Source: Aralia elata (taxonomy: Eukaryota > Streptophyta > Magnoliopsida > Apiales > Araliaceae). From it: a DNA stretch of 64,000 nt. The notes under the pieces were generated by a model. It searched no databases. It was given only the letters and a program-made list of their open reading frames with translations, and had not been told where the DNA came from. Position numbers and translations under genes: made by a program. The DNA lies in assembly GCA_034770075.1 (NCBI GenBank), contig CM068382.1, positions 85,342,643-85,406,642 on the forward strand, in the 5' to 3' direction. Below, in pieces: positions 34,446-46,664 of the stretch; position 1 is the first letter of the stretch, and the number at the start of each line of letters is the position of its first letter.

Positions 34446-34629
34446 TTAGTACATAACTGGGGTAAGTCCTTGCATGGTACAATTTTAGCTCCCGCTTTCT
34501 TCTTAAGTAGATACACATGAAATACTGGATAAACCTGAGAACGCTTGGGCAGTTGTAACTTATAAGCTACTTTTCCTCCCTTTTAAAGTATAAGAAATGG
34601 GCCATAGTACTTATTAGGTGAGAGTTTAT
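34446..34629 (-). pseudogene. Ty3-gypsy integrase C-terminal fragment
   Basis: The minus strand reads HKLSPNKYYGPF, then after one stop GGKVAYKLQLP and QVYPVFHVYLLKK. This is the conserved integrase tail 'HKL.P..YGPF...GKVAY.L.LP....VHPVFHVS.LK' of chromovirus-type Ty3 elements. It is about 60 residues with one stop and nothing upstream, so it is a remnant of a deleted element. Confidence 0.75.
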
Positions 34630-34637
34630 GGTTGACT

Positions 34638-35054
34638 CGTGATGAGTGGATAATATACCCATGAATTGATTACTTTTAGACTTAATAAATTGTTAATTTT
34701 TAAGTTATTTAGGACATTTTTACTTGTTTAATTGTTATTTTGCAGGTTGAGGCAACGAAGGGGAAAAACAGGAGTTTTTGGCAAAAGTAAGGGTAAAAGA
34801 GTAATTCCAGCTACCAGACCAGCACCGAGGCACTACTAACAAAACTAAACCCAGTGTTGGGGCATTGGGAGTCCGTGAAGGGTGCTCGAATTTCTTTTCA
34901 AAAGGGGTTCTGATGTAATTTCCTACTGGGTTTTAGATTCTAATTGAAGCTGAACTTTGAGGAGGACTTTTATATAAAAAAGGGAGAAGGCTATTCACTC
35001 AAGGGAGACACACAAATATTAAAGGAGGATTGGAGATTGGAGATTCAAAGAGCG
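34638..35054 (+). repeat. LTR-like fragment, probably gypsy
   Basis: It begins TGATGAGTGGATAATATACC, similar in style to LTR starts of plant Ty3 elements, with TTATTTTGCAGGTTGAGG further in. It ends where the SIRE-A LTR begins (35055). The class is uncertain. Confidence 0.35.
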
Positions 35055-36777
35055 TGTTAAGAATCACATGTTTAAATTTGATGTTGTGTTGTAAATGTAT
35101 ATGTGTTTCAGTAGCTAAATTGTAAAGTCCTTACAAAGATTTGATGTACAAGGACTTAAATAGAAAAGATAAAACTTGTTAAGTTGATCTAACGTATTAA
35201 GATGATAAAGCTAGACTGATCGTTGAGTACTACACAAGTCATCATAAAGCATCCAGTGAAAGATCGTAGAGCAGTCAGCCAACCTGGAGTTCAGGTGCGC
35301 AGAGTTTGCCAGACAAACGTAGAGTGAGGCTCGGTCAGTCGCAGAGCTCTCTCTCAGCATCGTAGAGTTGGGCCAGGTAAACGTAGAGTGAAGCTCGGCC
35401 AGTCGCATCGTAGAGTTGGGCCAGGCAAACGTAGAGTGAAGCTTGGCCAGTCGCATCGTAGAGTTGGGCCAGGCAAACACAGAGTGGCTCGGCAGATCGT
35501 AGAGCTAAGTGTATCAATAGTCAAGCACGATCGTAGAATCACGTCTACATGAGCAAATCGGCAGTTCTCAAGAAGCTAAAGAAGTAAAAGTTTGATACTG
35601 TCTCTAAGTGATCAAAACGCAACATGTAAGATCAAAAATGAACGTCTGCAAGAATCAAGTCTCACCAAAGGATAGTATAGTCAGTCAAACACTCTACGAT
35701 CTCATCAGACGAAGCAACCAAAAGATGAATTGAATACTCTTTGCTAATACCAATATCAGTAGAGTGACCTGCCCAAGACAGTTGCTGAATACTTAATTGA
35801 TCTGAACGAAGAATCAAAGTTAATGGGGAACAAACAGCTGTGGCTTTTAGATATTCAGAGCACTATCCTTATCACCATCTTGGAGCAAGTTAATGGATGC
35901 TGACTCACCCCACTACTGCACACAACAAGGAATAAACTATTCCTAAGATCAGCAACAAATCTCAACGGGAATATTAGATGCAATGGTCTCATTTCATCGG
36001 AAGAATTCTGAGGCATCTATATAAGGCAAACATATTGGAGAATCAATGTAAGTAAGTAGAACGAAAAGGAAATCAAATCCGTCAAAGACTTACTCTACGA
36101 TCAAAGAGAAACATCTTGCTTTGCTACTGAGTTCATCAGACCATATGCTTCAAGCAACTTAGTAGCAATAAAACAAACACTCACAATCAAGTGAAAGGGT
36201 CAACAGGTGACCAACAAGTTCCAAGTCTGCTGGACTTGAAGAGTACTAAGTGTACTAGGTGATTCTAAGGCTGCGAGTCTTAGTGTACAGTGTTCTGAGT
36301 TTATTGGACTTGATGAAGTTCAATAGTGAACTAGAGTTCCAAGGCTGTTGGCTTTGAAGAGTACTTAGTGTATTGGAGTTCCAATGTTGTTGGCTTTGAA
36401 GAGTACTTAGTGTACTAGAGTTCTGAGGCTGTTGGCCTTGAAGTAATCTTAGTGATTCAAGTTGTAAAGATATCCTTAGTAGATTTGCTACTCAAGGAGT
36501 AGAACAGTGGAGTAGGAGTCTTGTGTGCTCCGAACCACTTAAAGTCCCGTGTCTCTCTCTCTCTCTGCACTTCATAACTGCTATAATTGTTATATCTCTG
36601 TCTTATCATATCCATTATAACTGTCCTATCTTTAAGGGGGATTAAAATCAATCATATATTTCGCTGTGCTTAATTAACGTGTTTATTAATTAAGTCTTTT
36701 GAAAAAGAGTTAAAAAGTTTTAAAGAATCTATTCAACCCCCCCTTTTAGATATCTTTTGTGCCTCTAGGAACTAACA
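35055..36777 (+). repeat. 5' LTR of SIRE-A
   Basis: It starts TGTTAAGAATCACATG (compare TGTTGGGAATCAACATG at 54994) and ends TAGGAACTAACA, directly followed by a PBS. It holds about ten CGTAGAG/CTCTACG words. A 48-bp tandem repeat of 2.9 units starts at 35357, 35405 and 35453. Further in (36220-36480) is a looser array of about 50-60 bp built on GGCTTTGAAGAGTACTTAG. The repeated open frames on the minus strand at 35211-35542 come from the 48-bp period being divisible by three. Confidence 0.8.
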
Positions 36778-36779
36778 AT

Positions 36780-36795
36780 TGGTATCAGAGCAGGT
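36780..36795 (+). promoter_or_regulatory. Primer-binding site of SIRE-A
   Basis: TGGTATCAGAGCAGG starts two bases after the LTR. It is complementary to the 3' end of initiator tRNA-Met, the standard primer of Ty1-copia elements. Confidence 0.9.
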
Positions 36796-36831
36796 TCTCA
36801 CTAAGAAAGCTTAACTTGCTTGAGTAGATCA

Positions 36832-38401
36832 ATGGCACAAACAAAAAATGGCTCTGAGCTAGGTGGAGGAAACAAACCACTTCTTTGCAACAAAGAAACA
36901 TTTGGCAACTGGAAAGTTCGCATACAGGCATACATGGACGCCATAGACGAGGATCTATTTGATGTTGTCATCAGTGGGCCCTACGTACCAATAAAGCTAA
37001 TGCTAACTACTGATGATTCAAACAGTCTCAATCAAATCAAAGAAAGACTGGACAAATGCAGAAAAGAAAACAGTTCAGCAGGACAAGAGAGCCAAAAACA
37101 TTCTATTTATGGCTTTAAAAGATGAGCTGTTTAAAAACGTCGTCAACTGCAAAACAGCAAAAGAAGTTTGGGATGCACTGCTAATCGTGAATGAAGGGAC
37201 TGAAGAAGTTAGAGAAAACAAACAGTCATTACTCACACAGCAGTACAAAATGTTTACCCATATCTCTGGGGAAAACATTACTTCCACATATGAAAGGTTC
37301 AACGTGCTGCTCAACTCTCTTCGAGCATACAGAAAGATCTATCCAAACAAATACTCATCATCAAATTCATGCGAGCTTTGCCAAGCAAGTGGGATGCCAA
37401 AACCACTGCCATTAGAGGATCAAAAAATCTCCATAAAATGACTGTGCAGATGCTATATGACAACCTTCTCACCTATGAATTGGAGCTGACTCAGAGAGTA
37501 GAAACCTTGTCAGAAGGAAAGAAGAACCGCTCTTAAAGCATCTACATCAAAGAGAGCTAACAAAATGACCCAGATGATGATGATGAAGAAATCAATGATG
37601 AAGAAGCTGTCATACTAGTCAGACACTTCAAAAGGTTCATTAACAGAAACAACAGACCAAGGAGATTCAACGACAACAACAAAGAACATGTAAGTGATTT
37701 ATGCTACAACTGTAAACAACCAAGTCACTTCATTGCAAACTGCAATAAACCTCTAAGAGAAGAATTGAGAAAAAATAAGAAGAATTCTCATTCAAAGAAA
37801 AACCTCAAAGACCATCACAAGTTCAAGAAGAAAGATAAGGGCTTCATTGCTGAGAGTTCATGGAGTGACTCAGACAGTGACTCAAGCTATAAGTCAAACG
37901 AAGATGAAGAACCACACAAAGCTAATTTATGCCTAATGGCCAAAGAAGGAAAAGTCAAAGAATTCAACATTGATGAGATATTTGATTTTTATTCTCCTGA
38001 TTTAACTATTGATGATCTTAGAAAAGGAATGCATGACTCCATGATAGAATTGTATAAATATATGAAAATGTTCAGGATTCTATTTAGAGACCGTTCTCTC
38101 CTTCAAGAGGAAAAAGAGAAAGCAATCGTAGAGTTGAAAACTGCTCTACGAACTGCTAACTCTTGCACCAGTCTTGAGGTTGAGAATGCTAACTTAAATA
38201 GATAAATGAGCTTTACACTCAGAAAGAGTTGATTCTAGTCTCTACGATTCAGGAACTAGAAAATATAATTTCAATATGGAACAAGTCTTCTCTGTCTATG
38301 GATTCTCTGATCTCTAGCCAAAGATCTGTTGCTAGCAAGACATGTCTGAGGTTCTGTAATTCCACTTCAAAACCCATTATGGACAAAAATATGGCATATG
38401 A
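36832..38401 (+). pseudogene. SIRE-A gag (broken)
   Basis: The ATG at 36832 (MAQTKNGSEL) follows the PBS by about 40 bases, as in SIRE elements. The first frame includes FGNWKVRIQAYMDAID. A shift near 37050 leads to the second frame with DKRAKNILFMALKDELF and NCKTAKEVWDAL. Stops follow near 37440-37540. A CCHC knuckle CYNCKQPSHFIANC lies at about 37700-37745. The acidic WSDSDSD...NLCLMAKEG segment typical of SIRE Gag lies at 37860-37950. A lysine-rich run precedes it. The frame ends at the junction with the nested SIRE-B LTR near 38402. Confidence 0.82.
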
Positions 38402-39195
38402 GCTAAGAGTCGAATGACCAAGAAGCCAAGATCAAGAGTGACCAGAGCTGAAGGCAGACCTAGAAGAGCAACTCTATGATCAAGAAATGAACACACTGAG
38501 CTGAAGAGATAAATAACTGACTTAGATAAGTCAACTTGTGTTCATCTAGAGTGATCATCTGCATCTACTATGTACCAGAAGAAGGAAGTGCTTCAACGAT
38601 CATCATCAGCAGTATCCAGAAGAAGATCATAAGAAGAAGAGTTCTTTTTGAACTGGTTTCCCAAGTCTGCTGGACTTGAAGAGGGTCATTGGATCCTTGT
38701 CCAAGGGACTAAAAACAACTCACGTCTACGGGACACAAGAGGGGTCAGAGGATCCGTGTCTACGAGACTTGAGGAGGGTCATAGGATCCTTGACTTAGTG
38801 GCTAAAAACAACTCTTGTCTGCTGGACTTGAAGAGGGTGGAGAGTCCTTGTCTTTGTGACTAAAACAATTAGTGGATTCCTATTTGTTGAAGTAAAAGAG
38901 CGGAGTAGGAGTTATTCAGTCTCTGAACCACTTAAAATCTCTTGTGTTATTTACTTTATGTCATTTACATTATGTACAATAACTGTTATATTTGCCATCA
39001 ACCATACCATTGATTTGTCGAGTGAACTGAGATTATGTTTACATCTATGAAGGGGCTATTAAAGTATATTCCGCTGTGCATGAATTGATTCTCTATTCAT
39101 AACTGTTATACTTTCATGAATAAAAATGAAAAAGTTTTTAAAGGATCTATTCAACCCCCCCTTCTAGATCCCCATTGTGTCCCCGGGAACCAACA
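38402..39195 (+). repeat. Truncated 5' LTR of SIRE-B
   Basis: It matches 57113-58110, the last third of the 3' LTR, and lacks about 200 internal bases (between GAAGAAGATCA and GAGTTCTTT). It ends GGGAACCAACA and is followed by a PBS. The left edge sits at the shared word CTAAGAGTC, a likely microhomology for the deletion that removed the rest. It contains diverged repeats of the GTCTGCTGGACTTGAAGAGG type. Confidence 0.8.
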
Positions 39196-41364
39196 ATTGG
39201 TATCAGAACGAGTTCTCATAAATATGTTAAAGCTCACGCTTTGAGTAGATCCATGACACAAATTTAGATCAGTTCTAAGTCTGGGTATTGGTTGACAAGA
39301 CAATGAGCTAACAAGTTAAAAATTGTATGTGCAGGAAAAACTGTCCTAAGCTATCCAAGCTATTCCATGGGCTTAAATGGAAATATCATCATCATCAGGC
39401 ATGTTGATGTCATTGAGCATATCAATCATCTCATGAGGAGGAAATAGTTCAGATGCAGCAAGAACGAAGATATTCTCCATTAAACAGGGAATCTGCTTCT
39501 CCACCTAGATGTTGAGAAATCCTACGAAGGATGATCAAGGAGATATCTAAATGATAATGCGCCATCATCAATGCACTTACAACAACGACTCAATGCACTT
39601 ACAACAACGACTCCATGAGCTTCTCAACATTTATGACATGTTCCTACTTTAAAAAATATGAACCAGAGGTTTATTCAAGTGTATCAATGATTATGGGATG
39701 TCATAACTAACTAAGTGCAGAATTCAAAGATGTGCTCAATATATCAGTCAATGCAGCACAATGAAGGAACAAATGATGAGACCAACAATGGCCTGAGGAA
39801 TTTCAAATTATCAACTAACAAGGAAGTGCATCATTGCCAGTAGCACCACTGACTGTCAAGAAATTGACATCAGTGAGGTATCTATCTCTGTCTCCCTAAA
39901 ATGCAAATGTCTTTAACTGTTAATATGTACTGTATAGCTGCATGTCTTCATACTTTAGTAGCATATCAAGAAATCATTTTCCACCCCAAAAGGTAAAAGA
40001 AAGAAAGTGAGAGTAATGGTTTAACAATCACTTTGCTGTCTATCCATATTTGAGACTGAAAATAAAACTCTTGGGATGAATATCTGAAGTCTTCGCAAAT
40101 AGAGTCTTCTCCTATCTTGTTGCTAAATGAGTAAAAATGTGCTTAAATTGTTGTTGTCTGTACTGATAAAAACTCATAATTATTTATCTTGATATTGAGA
40201 GTATACTCCTAGGTGTGGGAAACGAAGTAGGGTTTATAATCTATAATATCATCTCATGCCATCTAACTCTAGTGTTTAAGAGGTGACTATGCTTGATAAG
40301 CTATTTACATCCTATCTTAGTTCTCATACCTTAGTTGATGAATGATGCATTACTTCATGATCTAAGTCTTTAATAAAGTCGTAGAGTGTAGTCATGTCTG
40401 TAGTTGTACATTGAAAGGCTGTAGAGACTGATCAACTTTACGAACCATCTAGGTACAACTCACAGAACTGACCACCACTCTACTAAGGTTCAAACACTTA
40501 GAACAAGATGCAAGCAATAACTTATCTAAGGAGAAGGCTTGAGGACCCACATCCATTTTAAATCATGTTTTCTCTCTCACACACACACTGTCATGCAGCA
40601 TGTTTAATTATCATCTCATATAAGTTGCAAAATTGTGAAACCACAGTCTGAAAAGGACTCGAGCCTTCAAAAGAACTAACCCCGCAGGACCCAAAGAATA
40701 TTGGGTACCAAGTTAGAAATTTATTTAACCTGCAGGTATCATGATTGCTCTATCCCCACTCAAGCACATTTAAGGAAGAAGTTAGAAACGGATGATCTTC
40801 ATCAACAACCTTCTGGAAAAACGGCAAAGGCATGATTCTCTAGTAAATCTCTCTCAGAAGTTGGAGCTACACACAGCATAATAAAGCTCCTCAAGAAGCA
40901 TACAAGAACCAGGCCTTCATCAACTCTAAGATCGCAGTGTAACCAAAGATCCAAGACTTCATCAACTCTATAATAGCAGTACAAAGAAAAGGATCGTAGA
41001 GTAACCAGTGCTAAAGAGAATGCTCTACGATTAGATGAAGAAAGATGGACATTCATCTAAGATGGAAGTATCAATTATGGGGGAGCAACCATCTGATAAG
41101 TTCAGCAATGCTCAGTTTGAGGAGAATATGAAAAGAGCCAGAAAGCTACAGCCTTTGGTGTAGAAAAAAGTGTTTGAGCCTAACAGATGGTGTGTGAGCA
41201 TGTTGGGTCAAAAGTTCTCCAGCATGTTAAGGAACAAATCAAGTCCTTGCCTGTAGATCTCAACTGTTTCATGACTCAAGTAAAATGAAGCTCCTATAGT
41301 CCTTAAGGTGACACTCTATCATACATAACTTTGTCCCAGACTCAGAGTCCCAAAACTCTGTGGC
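39196..41364 (+). other. SIRE-B leader and degraded body
   Basis: TGGTATCAGAAC at 39198-39209 is the PBS (one change from the iMet consensus). ATGACACAAATTTAG at 39254 looks like a gag start closed by a stop after four codons. Beyond this no Gag or Pol motif is visible. CGTAGAG/CTCTACG words reappear at about 40380, 40990 and 41022. Confidence 0.5.
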
Positions 41365-41369
41365 TGATG

Positions 41370-43473
41370 TGTTAGGTTTGTATATAACGCGAACATGCAA
41401 TCAAATTACATAAATAAAACGGAAGCGCGATAAAATCGGATTTTAAAATTTTATACAAACCATCACCATGATCAATCTATGTGCTCAATTAACGATATAA
41501 ACGAAAGAGATAGAGATTAAGAAATTATACTCTCGTAGAACCGTGCTTCCTCGGGTACAAGTTCACCTCCAATTCCTTCGAGTTCTCCTTGAATTCCACC
41601 GACTAAATTCATTTGCTTGATCAACGTTAGCCACCCAAGTGTTTGACCTCTAGAGGTGATCCACCAAGGAAGAATAGTTATTCAAGAAGTTGGGTGTTGG
41701 CAAAACCCTAGTTTCTATCTCTATAGAAATTCAAGTACTCTCCACAATCTAATGCAAGAGTGTGTAACCCTAATCTATGATAAGACTCCTCTTATTTATA
41801 GATGTAGGAAAACCCTTCCCTAAACTATTTAGGATTAGGGTTTCTATTATAATTAAACTCCTTTAATTAATTATGCTCCTAATCCAATTAGGAATTTATG
41901 TGACACTACAAGAAAATTAACTAAGACCGACGGAATTATTTTTGACAGAATATATTCCGTCGGAGTTATATTATTTTCGACGGAATACTTCGTCAGAAAT
42001 AATTCCCTCGCAAATAATATAACTCCGACGGAATTCCGTCGGAATTTAGATACACGTTATGGCGCCAATGTTATTTCCGACCGCAATTCCGACGGAATAT
42101 TCCGTCGGAGTTATATTATTTGCGACTGAATAAGACTATTTCCGACGGAATATTTCGTCAGAATTACACGTTTTTCTTGTAGTGTGAGAGTACTTCTATT
42201 AATTAATTCCCAATCCCTATTAAGAATTAAATAATAGTAATAGTAATAATAATAATAAGACTCCTCTTATTAATTTATATTTAATATTTCCGAAATATTA
42301 AATAATAAATATTAAGCTACTTAATTTATTATATCCCCATAGATTAAATTAAATACACTTAACATATTATTACAATTATGCTATTTACTTCTTAAATAAA
42401 TATTTTTCTTTTGCGGTGTGACCCTTTAGGTTCTCCATATTAAACCGGTTGTGAATAAATCAATTAGAACAATTCTAATTTTATTTAAATAAAAAAATTA
42501 AACTATTTAATTCATTTAAATAAATAATATTTATTCTACAATAAGGGTAAACTCCCTCAGCGATCAACGACTTTTCATATAATATAGATTTCAATATTAA
42601 TCACAAAAGAACCTTTCAGTGAATAGTTATCGTACAATTCAATCCTTCTACCATATAATGTCCCAATTAAATATAAGACATGGATTTACTGTCAAGTCTT
42701 ATTTTATTTAATTATATGTATTTCGATTTCCAAATGCACAACTATAAATAATGTAAATTAGAAATTCCTTTCTAATTTCATTCTGCCTTGGCCAAGGACT
42801 ACTGAGTTGTCATTTATCGAATCACATAGGACATTCACATCTTTTACTAGACATGGTAGATTCTTTGTTGATCATTCACCTATCTCCATGTACAACTTAT
42901 TATACCCAATCATACCCTTTGATATACCCTAAAGGTCTTAAGGGACATGTCAAAGTATAAATCATCATACACAAGATACTATGATGATCTCAAGTCCAAG
43001 GATCACTTGTACTACTATCACTATAGGAATTCCTATTGACAGGCGAGTAAAACTCCATTAGGTATTCATTAGCGAGCCACGTTCGGTGAACTTATTCTCC
43101 AATAAGCACCTACATACTTGCTTTAGTGTCTCCACACAAATGATTATGAGATCAATCATCCTCTTCTTGAGAGCAAGCAACGCATGTACTAATCTATCCG
43201 GATTCACTAATCCCCTATTTAGTAATCCAACGATTATAAACGATTTTAGTTTGTGAGCTACCTAGAATTTAGATCTCATTAGCATGATCACCATCATGAT
43301 TCTAAAAGCATTGCTCAAAACTATGTGTTTATCACATTTAATATAATAGCACCATGTAGATAATATAAAATGCCTTTTAAGAAAATCAATTCTTTTATTA
43401 ATAAATGATTAAGATTACAAAGTATATGCTATATCATATCAAATATGATTGGCTTGTGTGAATACTACTTTCA
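41370..43473 (-). repeat. 3' LTR of the 9.6-kb copia element
   Basis: In plus-strand view it runs from TGTTAGGTTTGTATATAACG to TGAATACTACTTTCA, 2104 bp. It is longer than its partner mainly because of a 281-bp CACTA MITE (41904-42184). Otherwise the two LTRs are very similar. Confidence 0.92.
41904..42184. mobile_element. CACTA-type MITE (281 bp)
   Basis: The ends CACTACAAGAAAA and TTTTTCTTGTAGTG are terminal inverted repeats of CACTA (En/Spm) elements, with the 3-bp TSD TGA at 41901-41903 and 42185-42187. The empty site is seen in the partner LTR (TTATGTGAGAGTAC). The interior is full of alternating TTCCGACGGAAT and ATTCCGTCGGAA palindromic words. No transposase is present. Confidence 0.95.
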
Positions 43474-43602
43474 TGATAAACCAAATGAATCCTCATCTTA
43501 GATTATAGAATCCCTAAACTCTACGACTGTCAAACCAGGTCAGCCATACTATTCAAAGTCATAGAGTCATTATGATTGACATCATGATCGTAGAGTATGT
43601 TG
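43474..43602. repeat. 129-bp duplicated host (SIRE-B) flank
   Basis: It is almost identical to 50948-51076 outside the 5' LTR (differences such as TGATAAACC/TGATGAACC and AAGTCATAG/AAGTCGTAG). It contains ACTCTACGACTG and GATCGTAGAG, words of the SIRE host element and not of this copia element. It ends at GTATGTTG, three bases (TTG) of which suit microhomology joining. Confidence 0.9.
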
Positions 43603-44411
43603 TCTTGAGAGTCCACACGCTCCAGGGTGACATCTCCTTTTTTAATGATCTCTCTAATCAAATGAAACCGCCGCAACACGTGTTTGGATTTCTGATGAGA
43701 CATGGGTTCCTTAGCCTGCGCAACAGCTCCGTTATTGTCACAGAATAAAGGTACTGCTCCTCTAATGCTAGGAACCACTCCAAGTTCAGTTATGAACTTC
43801 TTCATCCAAACAGCTTCCTTTGCAGCTTCACTTGTAGCTATGTACTCTGCCTCTGTCACTAAATCAACAATTGTTTGCTGCTTGGAACTCTTCCAACTCA
43901 CCGTGCCACCGTTTAAGGTAAACACATACCCTGAAACGGATTTATTGTCATCTTGGTCCGTTTGAAAACTTGAGTCTGTATAGCCCTCTAGTTTCAATTC
44001 AGACCCACCGTAGACAAGAAATACATCCTTAGTTCTTCTCAAGTACTTTAGGATGTTTTTCACTGCCTTCCAGTGCTCTTCTCCTGGATTCGACTGATAT
44101 CTGCTCGTTACACTAAGTGCATGAGCGACATCTGGTCTAGTACATATCATACCATACATGATAGATCCTATTGCGGAAGCATAAGGAATTTTACTCATCC
44201 GATCTCTCTCCTCAGGTGTCTTTGGGGCCTGTTTCTTGGAGAGATGTATTCCATGGCTCATCGGCATGAGACCTCTCTTGGAATCTTCCATGCTAATCTT
44301 CTTTAGCATCGAGTCAATGTAATTTCCTTGGGTCAAGCCCAACATCCTTTTAGATCTATCTCTATAGATCTTTATCCCCAAAATATAGGATGCCTCACCC
44401 AAGTCCTTCAT
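43603..44411 (-). pseudogene. copia RNase H region, C-terminus truncated
   Basis: The frame has MKDLGEASYILGIKI at its start, the region before RNase H. It continues through KSVSGYVFTLNGGTVSWKS, TEAEYIATSEAAKEAVWMKK and SKHVLRRFHLIREII. It stops being copia-like at VDSQDNI, where ADPLTK-type residues should follow. The reading continues by chance for 23 residues into the duplicated flank. Loss of the end and of the polypurine tract is explained by the rearrangement. It is separated by a frameshift from the RT frame (44430). Confidence 0.85.
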
Positions 44412-44429
44412 GGAGAAGTGTTTAGATAA

Positions 44430-44978
44430 TCAAATTTTGATCGACTGTAGCATAGGAACATCATTCCCTATCAGTAATATATCATCAACATATAATACAA
44501 AAAATGAAACAGCGCTCCCACTAACCTTCTTGTACACACATGGTTCATCCTCATTTTTGATAAAATCAAACCTTTTGATTATCTCATCAAAACGGATGTT
44601 CCATCTTCGAGAAGCTTTCTTCAATCCATAAAAGGATCGTTGTAGCTTATAGACTTGGTTTGTTCTAACTATTAAAACAAAACCTTCTGGCTGTATCATA
44701 TATACATTTTCCTCAAGCTCTCCATTGAGGAAGGCCGTTTTCACGTCCATTTGCCAGATCTCGTAGTCATAATAAGCTGCAATTGCAAGCAAAATCCGAA
44801 TGGACTTGAGCATAGCTACTGGTGAGAAGGTTTCATCATAGTTAACTCCTTGTCTTTGTTTGAAACCTTTTGCAACCAGTCGGGCCTTATAGGTCTCTAC
44901 CTTGCCATCTGCTCCAGTCTTTCTCTTAAAGACCCATTTACACCCAATAGGCTTAATGCCCTCAGGTGGTGAAACCAA
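44430..44978 (-). pseudogene. copia reverse transcriptase
   Basis: It carries CKWVFKRKTGADGKV, YKARLVAKGFKQR, DETFSPVAMLKSIR, WQMDVKTAFLNG, YGLKKASRRW and the active site YVDDILLIGND (near 44480). About 180 residues remain and catalytic Asp pairs are present. Upstream it is cut from integrase by a stop near 45000; downstream a frameshift near 44420 leads to the RNase H frame. Confidence 0.88.
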
Positions 44979-45118
44979 AGTCCATACTTAATTTTCATAC
45001 ATGGAGTCCATCTCGGATTTCATGGCTTCTAGCCATTTCTCTGAGTCTTCACTACTCATAGCCTCTTCGTAAGTCAATGGATCATCATCATCTATGATGC
45101 GTACCTCATCATCATCCT

Positions 45119-46664
45119 CTATGATGAATCCATACTTATCAGGTATCTTCGGTACTCTTCCAAATTTACAATAGGTAGTGGTACAGTAGGTTCTTCTACT
45201 TGGTCAGGTACCTGACTTTGATCCATAGTATTTTGTGGTTCTTGAACTTCTTCAAGATATATCTTACTCCCACTGACCCCTTCAAGGATAAACTCCTTTT
45301 CCAAGAAGGCAGCGTGTTTCGCAACAAACACCTTTTGATCAGTAGGATGATAGAAATAATACCCTGATATTTCTTTAGGGTATCCCACGAATCTACATTT
45401 GTCGGATCTAGTCTTCAACTTATCATGCTCAAACCTTTTGACATAAGTTGGACAACCCCAAGTCTTAACATGCTTAAGATTTGGTTTCCTCCCTATCCAT
45501 ATCTCATATGGGGTCTTTGGGACGGATTTAGTAGGTACCTTGTTAAGTAGGTATGCAGCCGATTCTAGGGCATAACCCCAGAAGAATACTGGAAGGTCGG
45601 TAAAACTCATCATGGATCGAACCATGTCAAACAATGTTCGATTTCTCCTTTCAGATACACCATTTAACTGTGGCGTCCCTGGTGGAGTCCATTGTGAGAT
45701 TATACCATTTTCTTTGAGACAACTTAGAAACTCATTGGTCAAGTATTCACCTCCTCGATCCGATCGAAGAATCTTAATACTCTTACCAGTTTGCTTCTCT
45801 ACTTCACTTCTGAATTCTTTGAACTTTTCAAACGATTCAGATTTGTATTTCATTAAATACACATATCCAAATCTAGAATGATCATCAGTGAAAGTAATAA
45901 AATAAGAATACCTTCCTCGTGCATTCGTTGTCATAGGTCCACATACGTCTGTGTGTACCAACGCTAACAACTCTGTAACTCTTTCTCCTTTTTCCACTAA
46001 AAGGAGATTTAGTCATCTTACCCATGAAACAAGATTCACAAGTTGGATATGATTCGTAATCAGATAGCTCTAAAAGCCCATCTTTATGCAACTTGGATAA
46101 TCTTGTTTCATTGATATGACCGAGTCTACAGTGCCACATAAAGGTATAATTAACATCATCTCTTTTCCTTTTCTTAGTTTGTTCAATTTGAAGTATATTT
46201 TCATGCAAGTCAAGTATGTAAAGTCCATTCAGTAGGTTTCTAACACCATATAAAACATTTTTATTATAAATAGAACATTTGTTGTTCTTTATTATAATAT
46301 CAAAACCATCCATATCTAATACAGAAATTGAAATAATGTTTCTAATGAGTGTCGGAACATAATAACAATTATTTAAACTAATGAACGTGCCCGAAGGCAG
46401 TGCTAAACAATAAGTCCCTACAACTAATGCAGCAACTTTTGCTCCATTTTCCACTGGTAGGACGACTTCATCCTTGTTCAGCTTTCTACTTCTGCTTAGT
46501 CCCTGCACATTATTACATATGTGAGAACTACAGCCGGTATCCAATACCCAAGTAGAATTTTGACTTTCAGAAAAATTAATTTCAATCATGAACAAACCTA
46601 TATCGGAAGTCGAAGCTTTTCCAAGCTTCTTCTGGTCCGCAAGATACTCCTTGCAGTTCCTCTT
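45119..46664 (-). pseudogene. copia protease and integrase
   Basis: Protease: WVLDTGCSSHICNN (DTG active site, near 46540). GAG-pre-integrase/zinc part: WHCRLGHINETRL and CESCFMGKMTKSPFSG (HHCC). A frameshift near 46000 follows. The integrase core is VHTDVCGP, FTDDHSRF, SDRGGEYL and NGVSERRNRTL (D,D,E), followed by TPYEIWIGRKPNLKH and the C-terminal GWGCP-like TWGCPTYVKRF. It ends in a stop at 45119. Confidence 0.88.

Noticed and set aside
35211..35542. Minus-strand frames with repeating Cys/Leu/Pro-rich peptides
   Set aside because: They come from a 48-bp tandem repeat in the SIRE-A LTR.
43474..43602. Extending the LTR of the 9.6-kb copia element to include these bases
   Set aside because: TG...CA ends and a perfect TSD place the LTR boundary at 43473/50947. 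The extra segment carries SIRE-type words and has no LTR-like terminus.
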